Assembly (NCBI GenBank): GCA_017433195.1 | Contig: JAFRHR010000042.1 | Span: 1-47,355 of the forward strand | DNA from: a bacterium | GTDB taxonomy: Bacteria; Cyanobacteriota; Vampirovibrionia; Gastranaerophilales; Gastranaerophilaceae | DNA: 47,355 nt | Direction of reading: 5' to 3' | Part shown: positions 1 to 7,309 of the stretch, piece by piece | Position numbering within the stretch: position 1 is the stretch's first letter | Layout: each line of letters begins with the position of its first letter | Made by a program: the position numbers and the translations under genes | Notes under the pieces: model-generated | Databases searched by the model: none | Told to the model about the DNA's origin: nothing | What the model saw: the letters and a program-made list of their open reading frames with translations, nothing else

Positions 1-14
1 CATGATAAATCCTC
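1..14 (-). promoter_or_regulatory. Possible start codon and ribosome binding site of a divergent gene lying left of the window
   Basis: Read on the minus strand, GAGGA (14-10) lies six bases before an ATG (3-1) at the very edge of the window. This looks like the start of a gene transcribed away from the AsmA-like gene at 205. Only the start codon is inside the window, so nothing can be said of the product. The 200 bases between it and position 205 are very AT-rich and would hold both divergent promoters; I cannot choose a promoter there with confidence. Confidence 0.35.
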
Positions 15-204
15 GTATTACTAATACTATATAATATTAAAGTAATTTATAGAACCCCAAAATCAAAATTCAGAAAAAATGTTACAAACTTTATAATTCA
101 TCACCGGCAATAAAACATTGAAAAATATATTTATATTTATTTAATATTAGTATCTTTAAAAAGAAATTTTTTGTACTAAAATTTAACTTATAAGAAGAAA
201 ATTT

Positions 205-3200
205 ATGAGAAAAATTTTTATAACGTTAATATCCGTTTTTTTATTTATAGGCTTATTAGGTTTTGTTCCTTTTAATGCTGACAATATATTGCCCAAAATC
301 ATTAAGGAAACTGAAAAATTTACCACTTTTAAAGTTAATGCGGCAGGGCTTAAAATCAGTTTGTTTAAAGGTGCAACAATTTCAAGATTAGACTTATTTT
401 ATCCTACCGGGGAAAAATTTGCTCAGTTCGATAACATCAACATTCAGATATCCTTGCCGTCATTACTGAAAAAACAGGCAACAGCAAAAAAAATAAAATC
501 CGAAACAATGGTTTTAAAACTCAAAGCAAAACCAAACGGAGAACTTTATATAAATGATTTTATAAATCTTTCAGACGATGCAGGGGTTCAATTCCCGGAT
601 TTTATTGCTGAAAAATATGATATTGCATTAGTTTCAGATAAAGACAAACCATTCTACTTAATCGGAAATGATTTAAAAATTTCAAAATTTATTCCTAATA
701 AAAGAATAAAATTCAGTACAAACGGTAAAGTTTCTATTCAGAATGAAGACTATATTGATTACGATATAAATTTACTGTCAGAACTTGAAATGCAAAAAGC
801 TGAGCCTTTTGATTTTATACAGCTTCTTTCCGATATTGAAAAATTAAAATTCAAAGCAAACATTCTTGCGAATTTTTCTGTAAAAGGAACACAAGCAAAG
901 CCTAAAGCAGACGGGATTATAAATGTTGACGGAATTTCGGTTACTATAAACGACAAAAAACTTCCGAATAGTTTCGCATATTTAACCTTTTTAGATGACA
1001 AAATAAGCCTCGATTCTGAAATTTTCTCTGATATTTCAGAAAAACTTTCAGCAAAAGGTTTAATAAAAATAGGCGAAAAACCTTACGTTGATTTAAAAAT
1101 AAAAACCGACAAAACAGATATAAAAAATACTTTCTATGTTTTTCGTCTGTTATCCGAAATTACAGGAATGGAACAGGTTAAATCAGTATCCGGACATCTG
1201 ACGTCCGATTGTGCCATAAAAGGTGATTTAAACAAACTTAAATCAACCGGGTATTTTGATTTAAGGAATATCAATATAAGCACAAACAATTTACTTATAA
1301 GCAATCTTAATTCTTATTTAGATTTTTCTGACAACATTATAAAAATAAAACAGGCAACAGCATATGTAAATGGAGCATTGGTAAATGCAACAGGAAAAAT
1401 TGATAAAAATATAGATATTCAGATAACAGCAAACAAAGTTCCTGTTAAAAAACTTCTTGAAAATAAATACGGAATTACAAACGGAATAGTTTCTGTTATT
1501 GCAAACATAACAGGAACAATGGATAACATTATTCCGAAATTTAATGTACAGATTTCAGGATTTTCAGGAAACCACGAGGATTGTAAATATAACGTAAACA
1601 ATATATTGATTAACGTTAGTGCAAACAAAAATATAGATGCAAAATTAATGGGCGTAATACTTAATCAGCCAAATATCTGTCCTATTAAAATTCCGACTCT
1701 GACTCTTGCCGGAAATACATCAGATATTGAAATCAAGAAAAGTCCTATTTATGCACAAAATTCAAAAATAGACATAAGCGGAAAATTACTTAATCTTATG
1801 ACTGATAAATTTATGTTCTTTATAAATGGTGACGGATACATTAAACCATCCGACTTCAACATAAAAGAATTGACCGAAACTCAGCCAATTTTACTTACAA
1901 TTACCGGAAATGAAAAAATTCAGAATTTCAATATACAACTTTTGCAAAATTCTGACAAACTTTTCGGAACCGCTTCAATTATAAACTTTTGGGGTAAATT
2001 AGCAGGAAAAGAATTAAAAATTAATGATTTAAGTATCAACACCTATAACGGCAAATTTGATAAAAGCAACTTAAGACAAAATATAGCAACGGCCGGAAAA
2101 CTTTTGGTAGTTAATGGGACAATAACAGATTTAAAAAATCCTGTACTGCACACTATAAAAATAAATATACCAAAACACTTAAAATTATATTACGGAGATG
2201 CTTCTGCTCAGTTGCAGGGAGATTTGCTCATAAATGGGACAATTAAATCACCTGAAATTGTAGGACAATTAAATGTTAATAAATTATTAGCGCCAAAACT
2301 TGAACTTTCCTTAGAAAAATTAGAGGCTGATTTCACAAAAAATATGGTTGAAATTTCATGCCCGAACATAAAGATTAAAAATTCGACAATGAACATAACT
2401 GCTCTGGCAGATCCTTTCAAAAATGTTATTAAAAATCTGAACATAAAATCAAAAGTTCTGAACACAAATGATTTGTTAGAATTTAAAAATAACTTTAATT
2501 TACCGCACCCGTACATTCATAACGGAATAATTTATGCTGAAAAAGTTATTGTTCAGATGTACGATAAAGCATTAATTTTAACAGATTTTAATTCTGCTTT
2601 GACAACCGAAGGCCCTGTTTATAAAATCCAAAACATTTATGCAGATATGTATAACGGAAAAATTGCAGGAAAAGTTGATTTCAATACAGATACCGACAAA
2701 TTCAGCACAAATCTTCAGGCCAGAGGAGTCAGCAGTCAGCTTGTTCTTAATGAAATTACCGACCTGAAAGAAAACATAAGCGGAACAATGGATTTTGATG
2801 CAGGTTTAAGCGGCTGGATAGGGGCAAAAGATTCTATCGCAGGTAACATTAAATTTATTATAAATGACGGTCAAATGCCTACACTTGGTAAACTTGAACA
2901 CTTATTGTATGCACAGAATATAATTGCAGATAATATGCTAAGAACTTCGCTTTCTGTTATAACAAAAGCAATTACGGCAAAGAATACGGGACTTTTTAAA
3001 TACATAAAAGGAACAATATCACTTGCAAACGGTTGGGCAAAAATCGATTCAATTCAGACACTCGGCCCGACAATGAGTATGTACATTAAAGGAAGAATAA
3101 ATATAGTAAACAATTTTGCTGATTTAACAATTCTCGGCAGATTATCTGATGAAGTTATAACCTCACTCGGTGCTGTCGGAAACTTTTCTATGAATAAACT

Positions 3201-3444
3201 TATGTCTATGATTACAGGCTACGAAGAATCTGCAGTTTTGAGTTTTGATTTTATGGACCACGTTCCGATGCTTCCGCAAAAGAATACAAAAGAATTTAAA
3301 TCAGTTATCTATGGGCCGATAGAAAAACAATCGTCCGTAAAACTGTTTAAATGGGTATCCTATTCGGAAAAAACTTATAATACAAAAGAAGTTCCGATGC
3401 AAAATTACGAAATCCCCGATTTTATAAACAATATAGGAAGATAG
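205..3444 (+). CDS. AsmA/TamB-like envelope protein, 1079 residues
   Basis: Large envelope protein with one N-terminal membrane anchor (about residues 4-22) and a very long beta-rich body facing the periplasm. The body has the repeating pattern of AsmA/YhdP/TamB-type proteins: alternating short amphipathic strands, many Asn/Lys/Ile, and recurring phrases such as 'GKLLNL', 'GKIDKN', 'VSGHLTSD'. The C-terminal part (about 850-1000, with 'GWAKIDSIQTLGP' and 'MYIKGRINIVNNFADLTILG') matches the AsmA-like C-terminal region. Proteins of this group are thought to bridge the two membranes and help move lipid to the outer membrane, so its presence suggests a diderm cell. It is monocistronic. The start is the ATG preceding the hydrophobic anchor, with only a weak purine stretch before it. 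The family call is good; the exact subfamily is not certain. Confidence 0.75.
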   Translation: MRKIFITLISVFLFIGLLGFVPFNADNILPKIIKETEKFTTFKVNAAGLKISLFKGATISRLDLFYPTGEKFAQFDNINIQISLPSLLKKQATAKKIKSETMVLKLKAKPNGELYINDFINLSDDAGVQFPDFIAEKYDIALVSDKDKPFYLIGNDLKISKFIPNKRIKFSTNGKVSIQNEDYIDYDINLLSELEMQKAEPFDFIQLLSDIEKLKFKANILANFSVKGTQAKPKADGIINVDGISVTINDKKLPNSFAYLTFLDDKISLDSEIFSDISEKLSAKGLIKIGEKPYVDLKIKTDKTDIKNTFYVFRLLSEITGMEQVKSVSGHLTSDCAIKGDLNKLKSTGYFDLRNINISTNNLLISNLNSYLDFSDNIIKIKQATAYVNGALVNATGKIDKNIDIQITANKVPVKKLLENKYGITNGIVSVIANITGTMDNIIPKFNVQISGFSGNHEDCKYNVNNILINVSANKNIDAKLMGVILNQPNICPIKIPTLTLAGNTSDIEIKKSPIYAQNSKIDISGKLLNLMTDKFMFFINGDGYIKPSDFNIKELTETQPILLTITGNEKIQNFNIQLLQNSDKLFGTASIINFWGKLAGKELKINDLSINTYNGKFDKSNLRQNIATAGKLLVVNGTITDLKNPVLHTIKINIPKHLKLYYGDASAQLQGDLLINGTIKSPEIVGQLNVNKLLAPKLELSLEKLEADFTKNMVEISCPNIKIKNSTMNITALADPFKNVIKNLNIKSKVLNTNDLLEFKNNFNLPHPYIHNGIIYAEKVIVQMYDKALILTDFNSALTTEGPVYKIQNIYADMYNGKIAGKVDFNTDTDKFSTNLQARGVSSQLVLNEITDLKENISGTMDFDAGLSGWIGAKDSIAGNIKFIINDGQMPTLGKLEHLLYAQNIIADNMLRTSLSVITKAITAKNTGLFKYIKGTISLANGWAKIDSIQTLGPTMSMYIKGRINIVNNFADLTILGRLSDEVITSLGAVGNFSMNKLMSMITGYEESAVLSFDFMDHVPMLPQKNTKEFKSVIYGPIEKQSSVKLFKWVSYSEKTYNTKEVPMQNYEIPDFINNIGR

Positions 3445-3457
3445 AATATATTCATTT

Positions 3458-3486
3458 TGTCACCCTGAACTCGTTTCAGGGTCTTG
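3458..3486. repeat. Hairpin repeat, copy 1 (variant stem)
   Basis: Contains a perfect 8-bp stem with a 5-base loop: ACCCTGAA (3462-3469), CTCGT, TTCAGGGT (3475-3482), flanked by TGTC and CTTG. It has the same layout as the copies at 3516, 5848 and 44886 but with CC/GG in place of TG/CA at two stem positions, changed on both arms so pairing is kept. It lies between the convergent AsmA-like gene and folP and is inverted relative to copy 2. Confidence 0.7.
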
Positions 3487-3515
3487 TCAACTTCACATAA
3501 AAAACTTATTTTTTC

Positions 3516-3555
3516 TGCAACATTGGTAAGATGCTGAAACAAGTTCAGCATGACA
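3516..3555. repeat. Hairpin repeat, copy 2
   Basis: Forty bases with a perfect 8-bp stem: ATGCTGAA (3531-3538), loop ACAAG, TTCAGCAT (3544-3551), preceded by a TGCAA...TAAG leader. It agrees with copy 3 at 5848-5887 at 35 of 40 positions by my count. It sits 16 bases from the stop codon of folP; together with copy 1 it could act as a two-way transcription stop for the two convergent genes. Confidence 0.75.
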
Positions 3556-3570
3556 ATTATATATTTTTAT

Positions 3571-4704
3571 TTACCCCATAAATTCCGACAGTTTTTTGTG
3601 CAGTTTTACGTTATGTACTCTTATGTAATCTATATCGTTTTCATAAGCAATATAATTTAAAGCAACTGTCAGGGCATCTTTTGTTTCGTTATCTAAATCT
3701 TTTCCCATAAAACTTTTTCTTGATATTCCAATCATTACGGGATACCCTAAGGATTTAAATTCTGCAATGTTTTTAATAAGTGATAAATTGTGTTCACGTG
3801 TTTTTCCAAACCCTATACCAACATCAAGAATAATTTTATTTACTCCGACTGCACTTGCTTGTTCAGCCTTGTTTTTCAAATTAAAATAAATTTCTTCAAT
3901 AACATCTTTGTATTCAGGGTTATCCTGCATATTTTCAGGCTCACCTTTTGAATGCTGAATTATAATCGGAACATCGTATTTTGAAACAACAGAAAACATA
4001 TTTTTATCGTAATCACCGCCTGAAACATCGTTTATTATGATATTATATTTTCCCAAAACTTTGATACATTCTTCCGCCACAACGGAACTTCTTGTATCAA
4101 TACTAAACGTCTTTTTTGATAAAGTTTCGGACTGTTTTATTTTTTCAAGTAACGGGATAATTCTTTCAAGTTGTTTTTCGGGAGGAACAGCCGTAGAATA
4201 AGGTTTTGTTGATTCCGCCCCGATATCAATTATATCCGCACCGCCCTCGAATAATTCTATTACTCTTTTATATGCAGTTTCAGTATCACCTATTCCGTCA
4301 CCCGAAAAAGAGTTTTCTGAAAGGTTTAAAATCCCTGCTATTTTTGTTTTTGTATCTGTCTTACGTTATAAAAATTCCTCTATTTCTTCCGCCAAATTTT
4401 TGAGTTTAAACGGCTGAAATTTAAGTTTTTCTGAAATTTTTCTTAACTGCGAAACACTTCCTGTCAAAATAACATCTGATTTTTCAATATCACCTGTTAT
4501 AACATTTTTGTTTGTTGCACACTCAGCGCCAAGAGATAATGCCGTCTGCTTTAATATATTAGCCTGCGGACAGGTAAGATTATAAATTTTTATATTCTTA
4601 TAAATAAACTTATCCTTTGCAGCATTTACATAAGAACTGTCAAACCCTATTTTCAGCAGTTCAGATTCTGTATTTTTACCGTTAATCTCTCTGATATCGA
4701 ACAT
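3571..4704 (-). pseudogene. folP: Dihydropteroate synthase gene of the two-domain (clostridial-type) layout, interrupted by one in-frame TAA at 4368-4366
   Basis: Would join p-aminobenzoate to hydroxymethyl-dihydropterin diphosphate in folate synthesis. Codons from ATG 4704 encode the N-terminal extension known from clostridial DHPS ('PQANILKQTALSLGAEC', 'KLKFQPFKLKNLAEEIE'), then TAA, then in the same frame the whole TIM-barrel: 'IAGILNLSENSFSGDG', 'GADIIDIGAESTKP', 'SIDTRSS', 'IINDVSGG', 'ILDVGIGFGKT', 'GISRKSFMG', 'RVHN'. Asn, Asp, Lys, Arg and His ligand positions are kept; the usual EST-Arg is EST-Lys and 'RVHD' is 'RVHN'. Between the TAA and the first barrel strand there is no in-frame ATG, GTG or TTG; the first is a GTG at 4080, which would remove the first three catalytic loops. 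Without the stop the product is 376 residues. It may be a recent nonsense mutation, an assembly error, or read-through (the stop is followed by C). The ATG at 4722 is rejected because it lies in the rpsP terminator. Confidence 0.8.
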
Positions 4705-4720
4705 AATAAAAAAATAACAC

Positions 4721-4752
4721 AAAAAAAGCGGGTAAACATTACCCGCTTTTTA
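4721..4752 (-). terminator. Rho-independent terminator of rpsP
   Basis: On the minus strand a 13-bp stem AAAAAGCGGGTAA / TTACCCGCTTTTT with a 3-base loop (TGT) ends in a run of T, 19 bases past the rpsP stop. It lies just 17 bases before the folP ATG, so folP needs read-through or a promoter overlapping this element. Confidence 0.88.
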
Positions 4753-4770
4753 AAATTATTTAAACAAAAA

Positions 4771-5193
4771 CTATTCTGCTTTTTCTTCTTCAGCCGGAGC
4801 TTCTTCAGCAGGAGCCTCTTCTGCAGGAGCTGCTGCAGCTGCTTCTTCTGCTGCCTTAGCTTCTTCCGCTGCTTTTGCTTTAGCTTCTTTTTCAGCTTCA
4901 GCCTTAGCCTGAGCTTTCTTAGATAATTTTTGTTCTTCTTTCTTCTTATAGTTCAAAGTTCCGTCTTCGTTGCAGTTAGCAATTAAGAATGAAACAACTT
5001 TTGTAGGTTGAGCACCTTTTGAAATCCATTCTTGTGCTTTTTCTTTGTTTAACTGCATAACTTTTGTCTTAGGATTGTAATGACCTAATTCTTCGATAGG
5101 CTTACCTTCTCTTTTTGTTGTTGAATTTATAACAATTACTCTGTACGCAGGTGATTTCTTTGCACCTAATCTTTTTAATCTGATTTTTAACAT
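4771..5193 (-). CDS. rpsP: Small ribosomal subunit protein bS16 with a long Ala/Glu/Lys tail
   Basis: Binds 16S rRNA during assembly of the small subunit. Residues 1 to about 82 are a normal S16 ('MLKIRLKRLGAKKSPAYRVI', 'REGKPIEELGHYNPK', 'WISKGAQPT'). Residues about 83-140 form a low-complexity tail, first Lys/Ala/Glu-rich, then three 'APAEE'-like repeats, giving 140 residues against the usual 80-100. A clear ribosome binding site (AAGGA) precedes the ATG. It is transcribed alone: a promoter is visible at 5311-5282, a roughly 80-base leader follows, and a strong terminator lies behind. The usual neighbours ffh, rimM and trmD are absent here. Confidence 0.95.
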   Translation of the reverse strand: MLKIRLKRLGAKKSPAYRVIVINSTTKREGKPIEELGHYNPKTKVMQLNKEKAQEWISKGAQPTKVVSFLIANCNEDGTLNYKKKEEQKLSKKAQAKAEAEKEAKAKAAEEAKAAEEAAAAAPAEEAPAEEAPAEEEKAE

Positions 5194-5225
5194 GTTTTTT
5201 TTCCTTCTTTACTATTTATACTTTA

Positions 5226-5275
5226 AAGAACTAGCCGCTTGTTCTTCAAAACAGACCTAAGAGGAATAGCCTGTT
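5226..5275 (-). promoter_or_regulatory. Leader of rpsP with two possible stem-loops
   Basis: Between the promoter and the rpsP ATG the transcript would contain AAGAAC (5226-5231)/GTTCTT (5241-5246) with a 9-base loop, and AACAG (5250-5254)/CTGTT (5271-5275). These short stems could be a ribosomal-protein autoregulatory site, but the pairing is modest and unsupported by other sequences. Confidence 0.25.
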
Positions 5276-5281
5276 CATAAT

Positions 5282-5311
5282 TATATAATCACAAAAGCAA
5301 CTATACGTCAA
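5282..5311 (-). promoter_or_regulatory. Sigma-70-type promoter for rpsP
   Basis: On the minus strand TTGACG (5311-5306), 18 bases, TATATA (5287-5282). The start point would be about 80 bases before the rpsP ATG. The -35 matches the consensus at five of six positions. Confidence 0.55.
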
Positions 5312-5402
5312 ATGAGATTTTTCCCTACGCATAAATATGCCGAATCGGGTTATGGTTTTATTTTTGGTATGTACGAAAATTAAAACGAAGAAGGAGGATA
5401 TA

Positions 5403-5729
5403 ATGAAAAAAACATTAGCAGTATTAACATTAATCGGAGCAATTACAATTTCAACACAGACAAGTCAGGCTTTTTGCTGGAGAAACTTAAACCCTGCAAA
5501 CTGGGGAACTTGTCCGAAATGCGAAAAAGTAAAAAATGATTGCGTTTGTGTAAAAAAGAAAAAATGCAATCCGTGTGAAGAAAAAGTAAACCCATGTGAA
5601 AAGAAGGTTAAACCCTGTGATCCTTGCGAAAAGAAAAAAGTTCCATGCAATCCATGTATGAAACAGCCTGTCGGAGAGGCAGCACCCTGCGATCCGTGTG
5701 ACAGACTTCAGGAAAACATGGAAAGATAA
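5403..5729 (+). CDS. Secreted small cysteine/proline-rich protein with CxPC repeats, function unknown
   Basis: A 108-residue protein that I do not recognise. Residues 1-23 are a classic signal peptide (MKK, hydrophobic core, SQA cleavage). The mature part has 14 cysteines in about 85 residues, arranged as CPKC, CVC and then repeated 'NPC', 'KPCDPC', 'VPCNPC', 'APCDPC' units separated by Lys/Glu stretches. That pattern fits disulfide cross-linking or metal binding outside the cytoplasm. The start at 5403 is fixed by an excellent AAGGAGG seven bases ahead; an upstream ATG at 5337 in the same frame would place 22 unlikely residues before the signal peptide. It stands alone and ends in a strong terminator, consistent with high expression. 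Confidence 0.75.
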   Translation: MKKTLAVLTLIGAITISTQTSQAFCWRNLNPANWGTCPKCEKVKNDCVCVKKKKCNPCEEKVNPCEKKVKPCDPCEKKKVPCNPCMKQPVGEAAPCDPCDRLQENMER

Positions 5730-5734
5730 AATTT

Positions 5735-5762
5735 CGGGGTAACTTTTGTTACCCCGTTTTTT
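5735..5762 (+). terminator. Rho-independent terminator of the cysteine-rich protein gene
   Basis: Nine-bp perfect stem CGGGGTAAC (5735-5743), loop TTTT, GTTACCCCG (5748-5756), then six T. It begins six bases after the stop codon. Confidence 0.92.
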
Positions 5763-5847
5763 ACTTGCTTTTAAAAAGCAAACTCATTAAAATAAAGGGG
5801 TAAAATAAGCTTATACATGATTATATAAAAGAAGTTCTGTCTTATTT

Positions 5848-5887
5848 TGCAATGTTAATAAGATGCTGAACCAAGTTCAGCATGACA
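5848..5887. repeat. Hairpin repeat, copy 3
   Basis: Same orientation and length as copy 2: stem ATGCTGAA (5863-5870), loop CCAAG, TTCAGCAT (5876-5883), with the TGCAA...TAAG leader. It lies just before neuA, downstream of a terminator. Confidence 0.75.
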
Positions 5888-5914
5888 TTTTTAACCACAA
5901 TGAAAGGCAAAATT

Positions 5915-6598
5915 ATGGAAGTTTTGGCAATAATTCCCGCAAGAGGAGGCTCTAAGGGGATTCCGAATAAGAATATAAAATTGCTTGCAGGCAGACCGTT
6001 AATTGATTATACGATTAAGGCAGGTCAGCAGTCAAAATATGTTACAAGAACTGTTTTATCAACCGAATCCGAAAAGGTAAAAGAAGTTGCCGAAAAATGC
6101 GGCGTCGAGGTTATAGATAGACCGCCCGAACTTGCACAGGACGAAACAAAAACTATTCCTGTTTTAATTCAGGTGGTAGAGGAATTAAAAAAACGTGAAA
6201 ACTACTTTCCTGATGCGGTTATATTGCTTCAGGCAACCTGTCCTTTGAGAGATGCAAAACAAATAGATGAAGCCTTTGAAATATATTTAAACAATGACTG
6301 CGATTCTGTTTTTGCGGTAAAAAGAGAGGGCTGGACACATTCTGCGTGGAGAAGAAATCCTCACACAAATAAATTTGAGGCACTTTACGATTACAGAAAC
6401 CGCCCTAGACGTCAGGATGTTTCGGAGCACTATGATTTATACAGAGAAACGGGCTCAATTTATATTATAGATACAAAAGTTATGCTTGAGGTGAATGATT
6501 TTATCGGCAAAAATCCGCTTATTTACGAATCACCATCAATCGATATCGACACCCCCGAAGATTTTGAAAAAATAGAGAAAATTATTCTGAATAGTTAA
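5915..6598 (+). CDS. neuA: CMP-nonulosonate cytidylyltransferase (NeuA family)
   Basis: Activates a nonulosonic (sialic-type) acid with CTP to give the CMP-sugar used by surface glycosyltransferases. The nucleotide-binding signature 'IIPARGGSKGIPNKNI' opens the protein, with 'LLQATCPLRD' and the late 'IDIDTPEDFE' metal-binding region also typical; 227 residues is normal. The start at 5915 directly precedes the conserved first strand and has AAAGG nearby. Longer starts at 5882 and 5900 run back towards or into the dispersed repeat. It is transcribed alone; the synthase and phosphatase of the same pathway lie at 27216-28563. Which sugar is used cannot be told from sequence. Confidence 0.87.
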   Translation: MEVLAIIPARGGSKGIPNKNIKLLAGRPLIDYTIKAGQQSKYVTRTVLSTESEKVKEVAEKCGVEVIDRPPELAQDETKTIPVLIQVVEELKKRENYFPDAVILLQATCPLRDAKQIDEAFEIYLNNDCDSVFAVKREGWTHSAWRRNPHTNKFEALYDYRNRPRRQDVSEHYDLYRETGSIYIIDTKVMLEVNDFIGKNPLIYESPSIDIDTPEDFEKIEKIILNS

Positions 6599-6614
6599 AA
6601 AAAAATAAATTTTT

Positions 6615-6643
6615 TTGGTAAATTAGTTTTCTTATCTTATAAT
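6615..6643 (+). promoter_or_regulatory. Sigma-70-type promoter before grpE
   Basis: TTGGTA (6615-6620), 17 bases, perfect TATAAT (6638-6643), 26 bases before the grpE ATG. I see no CIRCE inverted repeat, so HrcA control is not supported here. Confidence 0.6.
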
Positions 6644-6669
6644 TTTGGTAAGAAGAAAGAAGGAAAACT

Positions 6670-7266
6670 ATGTCTAATCCATTTAAGAAAAATAAAGAAG
6701 AAGATAAAGAAAACGACCAGCAGGAAGTTGTTTTACAGGAAAATGTAGAAGTTTTTGAAACTCCCGCAGAAGAAAAGGAACCTGAACAAACAGAAACTAC
6801 TGAACAACCGACAGGGGAACTTGAAAAACTTAAAGCGGATTATGAAACATTGAATAATCAGTACATCAGACTTGCAGCTGATTTTGATAACTACAGAAAA
6901 AGACAGGCACAGGAAAGAGAATCTCTCTTAAAATATGGTGCCGAAAATACAATGAAGAAACTTTTGGAAGTCCTCGACAACTTTGAAAGAGGCAAAAAAG
7001 CCGTTGAAAACATCGATGATTGCCAGAAAGTAAAAGAAAGTTATGAACTTGTATGCAAACAAATGTACGATACATTACAAAAATTAGGTTTGGAATTTAT
7101 AGAAACCGAGGGAAAAGAATTTGATCCGAATTTACACGAAGCCGTTATGCAGACTCCGAGTTCCGATGTGCCTGAGCACACAATTATTGCGGAATTGCAG
7201 AGAGGATACAAACTTGAAGACAGAGTATTAAGACCGGCTCTTGTTAATGTTGCCGTATCGGAGTAA
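6670..7266 (+). CDS. grpE: Nucleotide exchange factor GrpE
   Basis: Releases ADP from DnaK. It has a Glu-rich disordered N terminus (1-50), a long coiled coil with 'LAADFDNYRKRQAQERE' (about 70-95), and the C-terminal beta head ending 'GYKLEDRVLRPALVNVA', all diagnostic. At 198 residues it is of normal length. AAGGA precedes the ATG. dnaJ follows after 43 bases; dnaK and hrcA are not in the window. Confidence 0.96.
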   Translation: MSNPFKKNKEEDKENDQQEVVLQENVEVFETPAEEKEPEQTETTEQPTGELEKLKADYETLNNQYIRLAADFDNYRKRQAQERESLLKYGAENTMKKLLEVLDNFERGKKAVENIDDCQKVKESYELVCKQMYDTLQKLGLEFIETEGKEFDPNLHEAVMQTPSSDVPEHTIIAELQRGYKLEDRVLRPALVNVAVSE

Positions 7267-7309
7267 AGAGTATATAATTTTAATGAAGGGATAGTCAGAG
7301 TATTTTAAA

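Noticed and set aside
4206-4403. Plus-strand frame opposite folP
   Set aside because: It is the shadow of the dihydropteroate synthase barrel, whose motifs are on the minus strand.
5882-5914. Longer start for neuA at 5882
   Set aside because: The extra codons begin inside the dispersed hairpin repeat and precede the conserved first strand; ATG 5915 fits better.
6599-6669. CIRCE element before grpE
   Set aside because: No TTAGCACTC-N9-GAGTGCTAA-like inverted repeat is present; only a sigma-70-type promoter is seen.
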